NCBI GenBank assembly: GCA_031400715.1
Contig: JANNQK010000304.1
Location: forward strand, 1 to 17,188
Length of the DNA: 17,188 nt
From: VFMC01 sp031400715
GTDB taxonomy: Bacteria > Actinomycetota > Acidimicrobiia > Acidimicrobiales > Ilumatobacteraceae
Direction of reading: 5' to 3'
The notes under the pieces were generated by a model that was given only the letters and a program-made list of their open reading frames with translations, ran no database searches and had not been told where the DNA came from. The first letter of the stretch is position 1, and every line of letters begins with the position of its first letter. This document shows, one piece after another, positions 7,735 to 14,642 of this stretch. The position numbers and the translations under genes are program-made.

Positions 7735-7749
7735 GGTGATGCATGCACC
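7735..7749. promoter_or_regulatory. Inverted repeat upstream of the Crp-family gene
   Basis: GGTG (7735-7738), seven bases, then CACC (7746-7749) form an inverted repeat that encloses the palindrome TGCATGCA (7740-7747). Its centre is about 39 bp before the proposed leaderless start of the Crp-family gene. The geometry resembles a Crp-type half-site pair and could allow autoregulation. The four-base arms are short, so chance is possible. Confidence 0.25.
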
Positions 7750-7768
7750 GTCTGCGGCAGTGGTGTGC

Positions 7769-7774
7769 CATCCT
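7769..7774 (+). promoter_or_regulatory. Putative -10 of the Crp-family gene
   Basis: CATCCT ends exactly six bases before the ATG at 7781, with no ribosome binding site between. This is the same geometry as at dtd, the epimerase and the sortase, and suggests a leaderless transcript. Confidence 0.3.
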
Positions 7775-7780
7775 GCCCGG

Positions 7781-8449
7781 ATGGATGCCGTGCAGCTGCT
7801 CGCCAGCGCTCCGTTCTTCGCAGGTGCGAGCCCTGGTGCACTCGGTCATCTCGCTCAGGCCTCCACCATGCGCAGCCATGCCAGAGGAACGTTCGTGTGC
7901 CGGCAAGGCGACCGCGGCACGGCGATGTCGGTGGTGGCCACCGGCGGGCTGAAGCTGGTGACCACGTCGATCGACGGTGACGAGGTGTTGTTGGCCACTG
8001 TCGGTCCCGGCGATGCGTTCGGCGAACTGGCGGCGCTCGACGACGGCCCGCGGACCGCATCTGCACTCACGCTCGCACCGACGACCGTGCTCGCTGTGCC
8101 GGGCGACGTGCTCCGCGGGGCGATGGCGATGCATCCGAGCCTGTTGCAGTCGGTCACGTCGGCGTTGGCGGCGCTGGCTCGAAGGGCGACCGAGCAACGA
8201 TGTGATCTCGTCTTCCACGATCTTCCGGGCAGAATTGCGAAAGCGCTGCTCGACCTTGGTGGCGCCGATGGACGCGCGCGTCAACAACTGAACCAAGGCG
8301 AGATCGCTCTGCTGACGGGCGGAACCCGCCAATCGGTGAACCAGACGCTCAAGACGTTCGAGAGTGCGGGATGGATCGCGATCGAGGGACGATCGATCCG
8401 GATCGTGGATCGAGATCAGCTGAGCAGGCGAGTCGCGTCACGCGCCTGA
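7781..8449 (+). CDS. Crp/Fnr-family transcriptional regulator
   Basis: A 222-residue two-domain regulator. Residues 1-115 form a cyclic-nucleotide-binding beta-roll with a near-canonical phosphate-binding cassette, FGELAALDDGPRTAS (80-94), including Gly81, Glu82, Arg91 and Thr92. This favours cAMP or cGMP binding over an Fnr-type iron-sulfur cluster; no N-terminal cysteine cluster is present (only C40 and C141). The dimerisation helix spans about 112-145. The C-terminal winged helix-turn-helix includes LNQGEIALLTGGTRQSVNQT (170-189), the recognition helix. I chose the ATG at 7781, which begins the domain directly; an in-frame start at 7730 would add 17 unrelated residues. Its last 12 bases overlap the convergent lnt gene. 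Possible autoregulation is discussed with the inverted repeat upstream. Targets are unknown. Confidence 0.93.
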   Translation: MDAVQLLASAPFFAGASPGALGHLAQASTMRSHARGTFVCRQGDRGTAMSVVATGGLKLVTTSIDGDEVLLATVGPGDAFGELAALDDGPRTASALTLAPTTVLAVPGDVLRGAMAMHPSLLQSVTSALAALARRATEQRCDLVFHDLPGRIAKALLDLGGADGRARQQLNQGEIALLTGGTRQSVNQTLKTFESAGWIAIEGRSIRIVDRDQLSRRVASRA

Positions 8450-10060
8450 ACTGCGACCAGCCGTCGGAGCAGTCGTTCGAGCAGCCGCCGTCGCGGCACG
8501 TGCGCGGCGCGCCGCCAGATGGCAGCCGATCAGCGCGCCGAGCACCACGAGAGCCCAGGGCAGGTCGCCCACGGAGCGGTACCACGTGGTGCCCGAGCGC
8601 AACGCGACCGCTTGGGTGATCACGGACTGCTCGCTGACCGACGTGCGCTGGTAGACCTCGCCGTCGGGGCTGACGAACGCGCTGAATCCGGTGGGCGCGG
8701 CCTGGACGACCCACCTTCCCGACTCCACGGCTCGCAAGCGGCTGGATGCCACCTGTTGGCTCTGCAGGATCGTCCCGGTGTAGCTCGAGCCGTTGGTGGG
8801 GTTGATCACGAACGCTCCGCCGTTTCCGACACCGTCGCGCACACGGCTTCCGAAGAAGATCTCCCACGAGATGGCGACGGCGAGGCGGGTGCCATCGGGC
8901 AGTTCGACGACAGCGGGACCGGTGCCCGCGATCGCGTCGCGCGGGATCTGATCGACCGGAGCGCCGATCGCTTCCAACACCCCACGCAAGGGCACGTACT
9001 CGCCGAACGGCACCCGGCGTACCTTCTCGTAGCGGCTCACGACGCTGCCGTCGAGGTCGACGACGGCCTGGGCGTTGATGAATCCGCCGAGCTCGTCACC
9101 CTCCGACGGCGGCACGTCCTCGGTGATGCCGACCGCAAATGGCGCACCGATCCGACGCGCTTGGGCTGCGACCTGCTGCAGTTCGAGGCTGTCGACGAAG
9201 GTCGCGACGTCGATGACGTTCTCGGGCCACAGCACCAGATCGGCCGACCCGGCCTCGATCTGCTCGGTGGCTGCGAGATGTCGATCGACGACGTCACGTG
9301 AGTTCGTGTTGATCGCGCGGGTGCCCTGCGGACCCCCGCCCTGCACGATCGCCACGCGAAGTGAGCGACCGGTATCGGCGCCCTCCGGTGCGATCGCAGC
9401 GAGTGCCAGCACGGCGACGACTGCGGCGAATGCGGCGCCACCGTGCAGCTCGCGCCTCGCGCTCCGGCGCCTCATCATCGTGGGCACGTAGGGTGACGGG
9501 CCGGCCAGGGCGAACCCCAACTGAAACACCACCCAGGTCAGCAGGATCACGCCGCCGACTCGGGCCACGCCGACCAACGGTCCGGACGCCTGACCGATCG
9601 CAAGCGTGGCCAACGGGACACCGCCGAAGGGGATCGCGAGCCGCAGCGCCTCGACCAGGGCATGAGCGGCCGGACGGGCGATCACCCGCCACGGGCCGAT
9701 CGGCGAGACCATCGCGGCGACGCCGTGCAGCGCGGCGAACAGCAGTCCGACCACGAGGTATCCGGGTGCCGTCAGGAACCACATCCAACCCATGCCCGGG
9801 TACAGCCAACCGGCGCCGAACGCCATGCCGCGCACCAATCGCTGACGGGCCGACGGGGTCGCGCCGAGTGCGACCTCGAACAGCGCGATCCCCACGATCG
9901 CCAGCGGCCAGAAACCCCACGGAGGCAACGACAGGGCCACGAGGAAACCCGCGCCGAGGCTGAGCGCGGCTCGACCGGAGTTCTCGGTGGAGAACGCCCC
10001 AGCGGCCGCGCCGGGAGCCGGGGTGGCCATCGGGGCTGGAGGCTCGGTGTGCTCGGTCAC
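8438..10060 (-). CDS. lnt: Apolipoprotein N-acyltransferase, catalytic Cys replaced by Ser
   Basis: A membrane enzyme that N-acylates the N-terminal cysteine of mature lipoproteins. About 540 residues: N-terminal hydrophobic helices (about 32-225), an extracytoplasmic nitrilase-like domain (about 233-480) and a C-terminal helix (about 500-515). The nitrilase triad is partly kept: Glu280 in LWPEN and Lys346 in RYEKVRRVPFGEYVP. Where E. coli has Cys387-Tyr388-Glu389, this protein reads Ser398-Trp399-Glu400 in VAISWEIFFG (codon TCG, not TGC). The flanking INPTN and SSRLRAVESGRW segments are normal, so alignment is secure. I chose the GTG at 10060, which overlaps the sortase stop by four bases; an ATG at 10030 is an alternative. 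The family is clear. Whether it acylates, uses a serine nucleophile or has another role is open. Confidence 0.88.
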   Translation of the reverse strand: MTEHTEPPAPMATPAPGAAAGAFSTENSGRAALSLGAGFLVALSLPPWGFWPLAIVGIALFEVALGATPSARQRLVRGMAFGAGWLYPGMGWMWFLTAPGYLVVGLLFAALHGVAAMVSPIGPWRVIARPAAHALVEALRLAIPFGGVPLATLAIGQASGPLVGVARVGGVILLTWVVFQLGFALAGPSPYVPTMMRRRSARRELHGGAAFAAVVAVLALAAIAPEGADTGRSLRVAIVQGGGPQGTRAINTNSRDVVDRHLAATEQIEAGSADLVLWPENVIDVATFVDSLELQQVAAQARRIGAPFAVGITEDVPPSEGDELGGFINAQAVVDLDGSVVSRYEKVRRVPFGEYVPLRGVLEAIGAPVDQIPRDAIAGTGPAVVELPDGTRLAVAISWEIFFGSRVRDGVGNGGAFVINPTNGSSYTGTILQSQQVASSRLRAVESGRWVVQAAPTGFSAFVSPDGEVYQRTSVSEQSVITQAVALRSGTTWYRSVGDLPWALVVLGALIGCHLAARRARAATAAARTTAPTAGRSSGA

Positions 10061-10884
10061 ACAGATGGGCTGTCGGGCTGGTCCGGCGACAGATCGAGGT
10101 GCACCACGATTCGCTCGCGGGTCGATCCCGGCGGATGACATGCGAACAGCGTGGCGGTCGTCTCGTAGGTCTGCTCGATGATGTACATCGCGTCGGGTTT
10201 CACGACGGTCGTCTCGCGGACGACGTAGACGAACTCGCCTTCGGACGTCGAGAAGATCACCTCGTCGCCGGGGACGAGTTGATCGATGTTGCGGAACACC
10301 TTGTTGTGACTGGTTCGGTGTCCGGCGATGACGGTGTTGCCGATGCCGCCGGGGAGCGCCGTGCCCGGCCAGTGGCCCGGTCCGAGGTCGAGCGTGTTGA
10401 GGCTGATGCCCTGCAGCAGGGTCGTATCGATGCCGATCTTCGGGATCTGGATCCGACCGAGCTCGATGTACGGCTCGTTGGCCCGCGCCGGTGGGGGTGC
10501 CTCGGGCACGGGAAGCGTCTGGACGACGGTCGCGGGAGCGGTCGCTCCGGTCGTGACCGCAGGTGGTTCGGTGACCGCCACGGATGGCACCGAGGCCGTC
10601 ACCTCGGTGCTGACCACGGGCGCTGCGGCGCTCTGCGGGTCAGGGGCCACGTCGGCGGCCTCGAACGAGGTTGCCGCGCCCGGGAGGTCGGCTGCCTCGG
10701 CCCTGGGGCGATCGGTGGCGCTGCACGCTCCGCTGAGGGCGATGAGCGAGACCAGGCCCAGCACGCCGAGCGCGTCATGCACACGCCGACGCGGCATGGC
10801 CGACCGTGTGAGCCGCGGTGTGAGCCGCGGTGTGAGCCCTGGTGTGTGCTCTGGTGTGATGTGCCGAAGGCTCCGCCCCTTCAT
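10057..10884 (-). CDS. Class E sortase with lipoprotein-like signal
   Basis: A cysteine transpeptidase that would cleave sorting signals and attach proteins to the cell wall or to each other. The catalytic triad is visible: His189 in IAGHRTSH, Cys249 in TLFACHPPG (TLxTC with Ala before Cys) and Arg258 in RERIVV. The catalytic domain spans about 138-265 and is preceded by a long Ala/Pro/Val/Thr-rich spacer (60-135). The N-terminus has a basic stretch (PRRRVH), a hydrophobic helix (38-53) and LSGAC, which fits the lipobox pattern with Cys54, so the protein may be lipid-anchored rather than held by a helix. The ATG at 10884 has a TAGCAT hexamer six bases upstream. An ATG at 10797 would give a cleaner signal peptide and leave the tandem repeat untranslated. 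It starts four bases after the hemG stop and overlaps lnt by four bases. Confidence 0.9.
   Translation of the reverse strand: MKGRSLRHITPEHTPGLTPRLTPRLTRSAMPRRRVHDALGVLGLVSLIALSGACSATDRPRAEAADLPGAATSFEAADVAPDPQSAAAPVVSTEVTASVPSVAVTEPPAVTTGATAPATVVQTLPVPEAPPPARANEPYIELGRIQIPKIGIDTTLLQGISLNTLDLGPGHWPGTALPGGIGNTVIAGHRTSHNKVFRNIDQLVPGDEVIFSTSEGEFVYVVRETTVVKPDAMYIIEQTYETTATLFACHPPGSTRERIVVHLDLSPDQPDSPSV
10806..10865. repeat. 12-bp tandem repeat, about five units
   Basis: Units begin at 10806, 10818, 10830, 10842 and 10854. The first two are identical (GTGTGAGCCGCG), the third differs at two bases, and the fourth and fifth are more degenerate. Because 12 is a multiple of three, copy-number change would keep frame. 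If the sortase starts at 10884 the repeat encodes a Thr-Pro-Arg-Leu-like tetrapeptide repeat at residues 7-26; if it starts at 10797 the repeat is a leader sequence. Confidence 0.85.
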
Positions 10885-10888
10885 GCGG

Positions 10889-12340
10889 TCATGCTAACGC
10901 CGTACGCGTTCGTTGACGGAGCATGGTCGCCGCGCCCTCGGCAGACCGGATGCAGGCAGGGATGCCGATGCCGTGGTAGCTGGCCCCGGCGATCACCACC
11001 GAGTCGGGGAGCAGCGTGCTGATCTCGGCCACCATCCGGTGATGGTGGGGCCGGTACTGCGGGAAGGCGCGCTGCCAGCGGGTGACCCGCACATCGGTGG
11101 GTTGGAGGTCGACGCCGATGTGTGCGCCGACCTCGTTCACCGCGGCGTCGATCAGCTGCTCGTCGTCGAGGTGCAGCACCGGCAGGCCGTCGCGACCGAG
11201 TGAGATGCGCAGGATCACCTGGTCGGGGCGTCCCGTCGTCGCCGCGGCGCGCCAGTGCGACCACTTCTGCGATCCGAACGACGCCGCGGTGACGAGCTGT
11301 TGCATGGGCTTGGGAATCAGGTAGCCGGACAGTCCCCGCAACCGATCCGGCCAGGTCTCGGCCGCGACGGCGAGCGTGACCATCACGACGTCCGCATACT
11401 GGATGCGGGAGAGCCCGTCGGCCGCGGCTCCGCCGGCGAGGAGCCGCGCCGCCTGTGTCGCGGGGCAGGCCAGCACCACCGCGTCGAACGGCTCGCCGTC
11501 GACGCGCCATCCGCTGCCGTCGGCGTCGAGCATCGTGCAGGGCTGGCCGACGCGCACCACGCCGCCCATCTCGATGATCCGCTCGCCCGCGACCTGCACG
11601 AGGGAGCCGACACCACCGATCGGCGCGTAGAAGACCGGGCCGTCGTCCGCGGAGGTGGCGGGCCGTCGCCGGGCGCTCATCAGCACGCTGCGACCGGCGA
11701 CGGCCAGGTCGGCGAGCTGCGGGACCGCGGTGAGGCTGAATCGATCGGTGTCAGCCGCGTAGATGCTGCCGACGAGGGGATCGACGAGCCGTTCGTGCAC
11801 CTCGTCGCCGAAACGGGTTCGAACGAAGGCGCCGATCGAATCCGGTTCGAGCGAGGTGGTCGAGCGCAGCACTTCGGTGGCGGCGCGCAGCTTGCCGGGC
11901 CAGCTGATCAGCTTGGTTCGGGCGAGCTTCCGGAGATCGGTCGGCAGCCCGAGCAGCAAACCGGGCGGGATCGGCTGCAGCCCGTGCCACCACACCGCAG
12001 CAGAACCGCTGGCGGGTGAGACGAGCGACTCGCCCATGCCGAGCCGGCGAGCGAATCCCGTGGCCCACGGCACTCGTGCGAGGAACGCGTCGGGGCCTTC
12101 GTCGACGGCGTCGATGCCTGCGAACGATGACGTGCGGATCTTGCCGCCGAGTCGGTCCTGCGCCTCGAACACCGTGACGTCGAAGCGGTGATCAGCATCA
12201 TCGGGTCCACCGCGGCCGGCGTCGGGACCGGTGGACTCGGGACGCGACAGCAGCGCGTGCGCTGCGGCGAGGCCGGTGATCCCGCCGCCGACGACGGCGA
12301 CCCTCAAGGGTCTCACGTCCTCCACCTCGCCCATCCGCAT
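10889..12340 (-). CDS. hemG: Protoporphyrinogen / coproporphyrinogen III oxidase (HemY/CgoX type)
   Basis: An FAD-dependent oxidase that removes six electrons from coproporphyrinogen III or protoporphyrinogen IX. In actinobacteria the coproporphyrin reaction (CgoX) is expected. The protein is about 483 residues. The dinucleotide fold VAVVGGGITGLAAAH (14-28) is followed by the second FAD motif EAQDRLGGKIRT (59-70) and DEGPDAFL (80-87). The C-terminal FAD-closing segment AGASYHGIGIPACI is characteristic. A Gly/Asp-rich insertion at about 35-51 separates the first helix from the second strand. Two starts are plausible: ATG at 12340, with GGTGATC just upstream, and GTG at 12316, with GAGG eight bases upstream, which begins closer to the FAD motif. 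It lies 13 bp after hemH and 4 bp before the sortase. It is the HemY family, not the flavodoxin-like HemG of enterobacteria. Confidence 0.93.
   Translation of the reverse strand: MRMGEVEDVRPLRVAVVGGGITGLAAAHALLSRPESTGPDAGRGGPDDADHRFDVTVFEAQDRLGGKIRTSSFAGIDAVDEGPDAFLARVPWATGFARRLGMGESLVSPASGSAAVWWHGLQPIPPGLLLGLPTDLRKLARTKLISWPGKLRAATEVLRSTTSLEPDSIGAFVRTRFGDEVHERLVDPLVGSIYAADTDRFSLTAVPQLADLAVAGRSVLMSARRRPATSADDGPVFYAPIGGVGSLVQVAGERIIEMGGVVRVGQPCTMLDADGSGWRVDGEPFDAVVLACPATQAARLLAGGAAADGLSRIQYADVVMVTLAVAAETWPDRLRGLSGYLIPKPMQQLVTAASFGSQKWSHWRAAATTGRPDQVILRISLGRDGLPVLHLDDEQLIDAAVNEVGAHIGVDLQPTDVRVTRWQRAFPQYRPHHHRMVAEISTLLPDSVVIAGASYHGIGIPACIRSAEGAATMLRQRTRTALA
10891..10896 (-). promoter_or_regulatory. 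Putative internal -10 for sortase-lnt
   Basis: Minus-strand TAGCAT ends six bases before the sortase ATG and lies within the last codons of hemG. It could drive a leaderless sortase-lnt transcript independent of the hem genes. No Shine-Dalgarno is present. The hexamer is short, so support is modest. Confidence 0.35.
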
Positions 12341-12353
12341 CAGATCACCCGCA

Positions 12354-13358
12354 TCAGAGACCGGCGATGACCCGCCGGGCGAGGGCTGCCATCACGGTGG
12401 GATCGTCGTTCACGCATGCCGTGCGATCGAACTGCAGACCGAGGCTCGTCGCCCGGGTCGAGGCCTCGATGTCGAGGTCGTACAGCACCTCGAGGTGGTC
12501 GGCCACGAATCCACAGGCGCTCACCACCACCCCTGTTGCCCCTGACACCTGCGCGTCGTGGTCGTCGCTCATGGCGAGCTCGTCGATGACCTGCAAGATG
12601 TCGGGGCCGAGCCATGGTTCGGGCGTTCGCCCGGCCGACTGCCATGCGATCGACCACTGGCTCCACTCGGCGAGGCCCACGCGAGCGGCGACGGCCTCGG
12701 CCGTGGCGCGCAGCTCCGTCGGGTATGGATCGCCGGCATCGATGATCCTCTGCGGCAGCGAATGTGCGGTGAAGAGCACCTTGGTGGCGGCGGGCATCGA
12801 GGCAAGTCGGGTGCGCAGATCGGCTGCGAGGAACTCGATGAACGCTGGTTCGGTGGCCCAACTGTCGATGCCGACCACCTCGACCGGCGCGCCGTCGACG
12901 AGACGGCCATCGGCTGCAGCGCGCACCCGACCGATGTACTGGCCGATCGAGTAGCTCGAGAAGTGGGGTGCCAGCACCAGGCCGACGATCCGGCCGAAAC
13001 CCTGGTCGATCACCCCGGCGACCGCGCTCTCGATGGTCGGAGCGGCGTGCTTGAGACCGAGGACGACGTGGTACTCGCCGGGCGCCAGCTGATCGAGGGC
13101 CGATTGGAGACCGTCGCGCTGCGCCTGTGTGCGGGCTGCGAGCGGGGACAAGATGTCGCTGCCCGGCGGTGCGATCGCCTCGTAGCGAGCGATGAGATCG
13201 CCGAGTTGCTCCTCCGTCGGCGGCCGGCCCCGGCGGATGTCGGTGTAGTACGGGAGGATCTCGTCACGAGTACGCGGCGTGCCGTACGCCATGAGCACGA
13301 CCGCCGTGTGCGGGCGTGGACGATCGTCGGTGACGACGGGTGTTGCGGGGGTGCTCAT
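12354..13358 (-). CDS. hemH: Ferrochelatase (coproporphyrin ferrochelatase type)
   Basis: Inserts Fe2+ into coproporphyrin III (CpfC, the form expected in actinobacteria) or protoporphyrin IX. It has 334 residues, the normal length for a soluble bacterial enzyme. Visible are LMAYGTP (22-28), LVLAPHFSSYSIGQY (127-141), the metal-binding His199 in FTAHSLPQR, and Glu290 in CGFVADHLEVLYDLDIE (282-298), matching the His/Glu pair of the Bacillus enzyme. The only cysteines are C282 and C315, so the C-terminal [2Fe-2S] cysteine cluster known from the mycobacterial enzyme appears absent. The start is the ATG at 13358, overlapping the hemE stop as ATGA, so translation is probably coupled. The open frame upstream to 13712 is out of frame with hemE and was discarded. 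Confidence 0.95.
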   Translation of the reverse strand: MSTPATPVVTDDRPRPHTAVVLMAYGTPRTRDEILPYYTDIRRGRPPTEEQLGDLIARYEAIAPPGSDILSPLAARTQAQRDGLQSALDQLAPGEYHVVLGLKHAAPTIESAVAGVIDQGFGRIVGLVLAPHFSSYSIGQYIGRVRAAADGRLVDGAPVEVVGIDSWATEPAFIEFLAADLRTRLASMPAATKVLFTAHSLPQRIIDAGDPYPTELRATAEAVAARVGLAEWSQWSIAWQSAGRTPEPWLGPDILQVIDELAMSDDHDAQVSGATGVVVSACGFVADHLEVLYDLDIEASTRATSLGLQFDRTACVNDDPTVMAALARRVIAGL

Positions 13359-14464
13359 GTGCGGAGGTCCGAAGGTGGATGTGAGGGCGATTGGATCGCG
13401 GTGGATCGCTGAACGTGCGTGACGATGGCGTGCAGGACGTCGCAGTCGGTGTCGGGCTGCACACCATGGCCGAGGTTGAAGATGTGAGCCGGGTGCCCGG
13501 CGTTGTCGGCGAGCACCGCATCGGTGCCGTCGAGCGCGACCTGTGCGCCGGCCAGCACCAGTGCGGGGTCGAGGTTCCCCTGCACGACGAGGCCGGCCCC
13601 GAGACGCCGGCGGGCGTCGGTGATCGGCGTGCGCCAGTCGAGGCCGATCACCGGGGTCGCCCGGCCCTCGCCACAGGCGGCTTCGTGCATCGCCTCGAGC
13701 AGGTGATCGCACCCGATTCCGAAGTGGATGCCCGGAACCCCCGGGTGGCGCTCACCGAGCTGGGTGAACACGCTGGTGGAATGAGGGAGCACGAACCTTC
13801 GGTAGTCGGCGACCGACAGTGACCCGGCCCACGAGTCGAACAACTGATACGCCCGTGCTCCGTTGCTCAGCTGTGCATCGATGAACGCGGTGGCGTGTTG
13901 GGTGAGGCGCTCCATCATCCGGTGCCACAGCCGGGGATCGGTGTGCATCAGCTGCTTCGTGTGCTGGTAGGTGCGGCTCGGTCTGCCCTCCACCAAGTAG
14001 CTCCCCACCGTGAACGGCGCTCCGGCGAACGCGAGCAGGGGCACCTCGTGGGGCAGCTCGGCCACCAGGTTCCTGACCGTCTGCTGCACGTAGGGCGTGT
14101 GATCGTCGGGCACCAGGGGAGCCAGGCGGGCGAGGTCGTCGTCGCAGCGCAGAGGGCGGTCTGCCACGGGTCCCGTGCCCGGAGCGACGTCGATACCGAA
14201 CCCGACGGCGTGTGCGGGCACGACGATGTCGCTGTAGAGCACGGCCGCATCGACGCCGTACCGGCGCACGGGCTGCAGCGTCAACTCGGTGGCCACGTCG
14301 GGCCGGCGAATGGCCTGCAAGATGCTGCCTTCGCCCCGGACCGCTCGGTACTCGGGCAGGCTGCGTCCGGCCTGACGCATGAACCACACGGGCGTGTGAG
14401 TGCCCCGGCGACCGTGAGCGGCAGCGATGAACGGTGGCTCGGGAGCGGTGACGGCGGGCTGCAT
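13355..14464 (-). CDS. hemE: Uroporphyrinogen decarboxylase
   Basis: Decarboxylates the four acetate side chains of uroporphyrinogen III to give coproporphyrinogen III in the cytoplasm. The 369 residues match the family. The signature PVWFMRQAGRSLPEYR (25-40) holds the substrate-binding arginines, and LYSDIVVP (76-83) holds the catalytic Asp79. LAFAGAPFT, VQGNLDP and FNLGHGVQP (with His333) are further family blocks. I chose ATG at 14464; a GTG at 14476 in the same frame would add four residues. Neither has a ribosome binding site, and TAGCGT lies ten bases upstream of the ATG. It heads the hemE-hemH-hemG-sortase-lnt series, and its product feeds the next two enzymes in order. Confidence 0.96.
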   Translation of the reverse strand: MQPAVTAPEPPFIAAAHGRRGTHTPVWFMRQAGRSLPEYRAVRGEGSILQAIRRPDVATELTLQPVRRYGVDAAVLYSDIVVPAHAVGFGIDVAPGTGPVADRPLRCDDDLARLAPLVPDDHTPYVQQTVRNLVAELPHEVPLLAFAGAPFTVGSYLVEGRPSRTYQHTKQLMHTDPRLWHRMMERLTQHATAFIDAQLSNGARAYQLFDSWAGSLSVADYRRFVLPHSTSVFTQLGERHPGVPGIHFGIGCDHLLEAMHEAACGEGRATPVIGLDWRTPITDARRRLGAGLVVQGNLDPALVLAGAQVALDGTDAVLADNAGHPAHIFNLGHGVQPDTDCDVLHAIVTHVQRSTAIQSPSHPPSDLRT

Positions 14465-14474
14465 GACGATCCGC

Positions 14475-14480
14475 ACGCTA
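14475..14480 (-). promoter_or_regulatory. Putative -10 element of the hem operon
   Basis: Minus-strand TAGCGT ends ten bases before the hemE ATG at 14464, giving a predicted leader of only a few bases. If the GTG at 14476 were used, this element would overlap the start codon, which favours the ATG. No clear -35 is seen. Confidence 0.35.
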
Positions 14481-14523
14481 GCGGGACGTCCCAGGTGGGG
14501 GCCCAGTTCGTGACGGGATTGGG

Positions 14524-14550
14524 CTCAAGTTCCCGGTCGTCCCGGACGAT
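14524..14550 (+). promoter_or_regulatory. Possible sigma-28 (FliA/WhiG-type) promoter for the HD-GYP gene
   Basis: CTCA (14524-14527), 17 bases, then GACGAT (14545-14550). This is close to the CTCA-N15-17-GCCGAA form I recall for actinobacterial flagellar sigma factors and to the GCCGATAA -10 of WhiG. The transcript would start near 14558 with a leader of about 85 bases that contains a small GC hairpin, CGCCG-GAAT-CGGCG (14562-14575). The match is partial, so this is a candidate only. The rest of the 178-bp gap 14465-14642 shows nothing else distinctive. Confidence 0.35.
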
Positions 14551-14642
14551 TCTTACCCGAACGCCGGAATCGGCGGCAGGGCTCCGCGCGGGTCATGCGC
14601 TGGAAGGGCGCAAGCGCGGGCGATCGGAAAGGACGACGCAGT

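Noticed and set aside
14551..14642. A possible c-di-GMP riboswitch in the HD-GYP leader.
   Set aside because: Only a five-pair hairpin is seen and none of the conserved GEMM sequence blocks are present.
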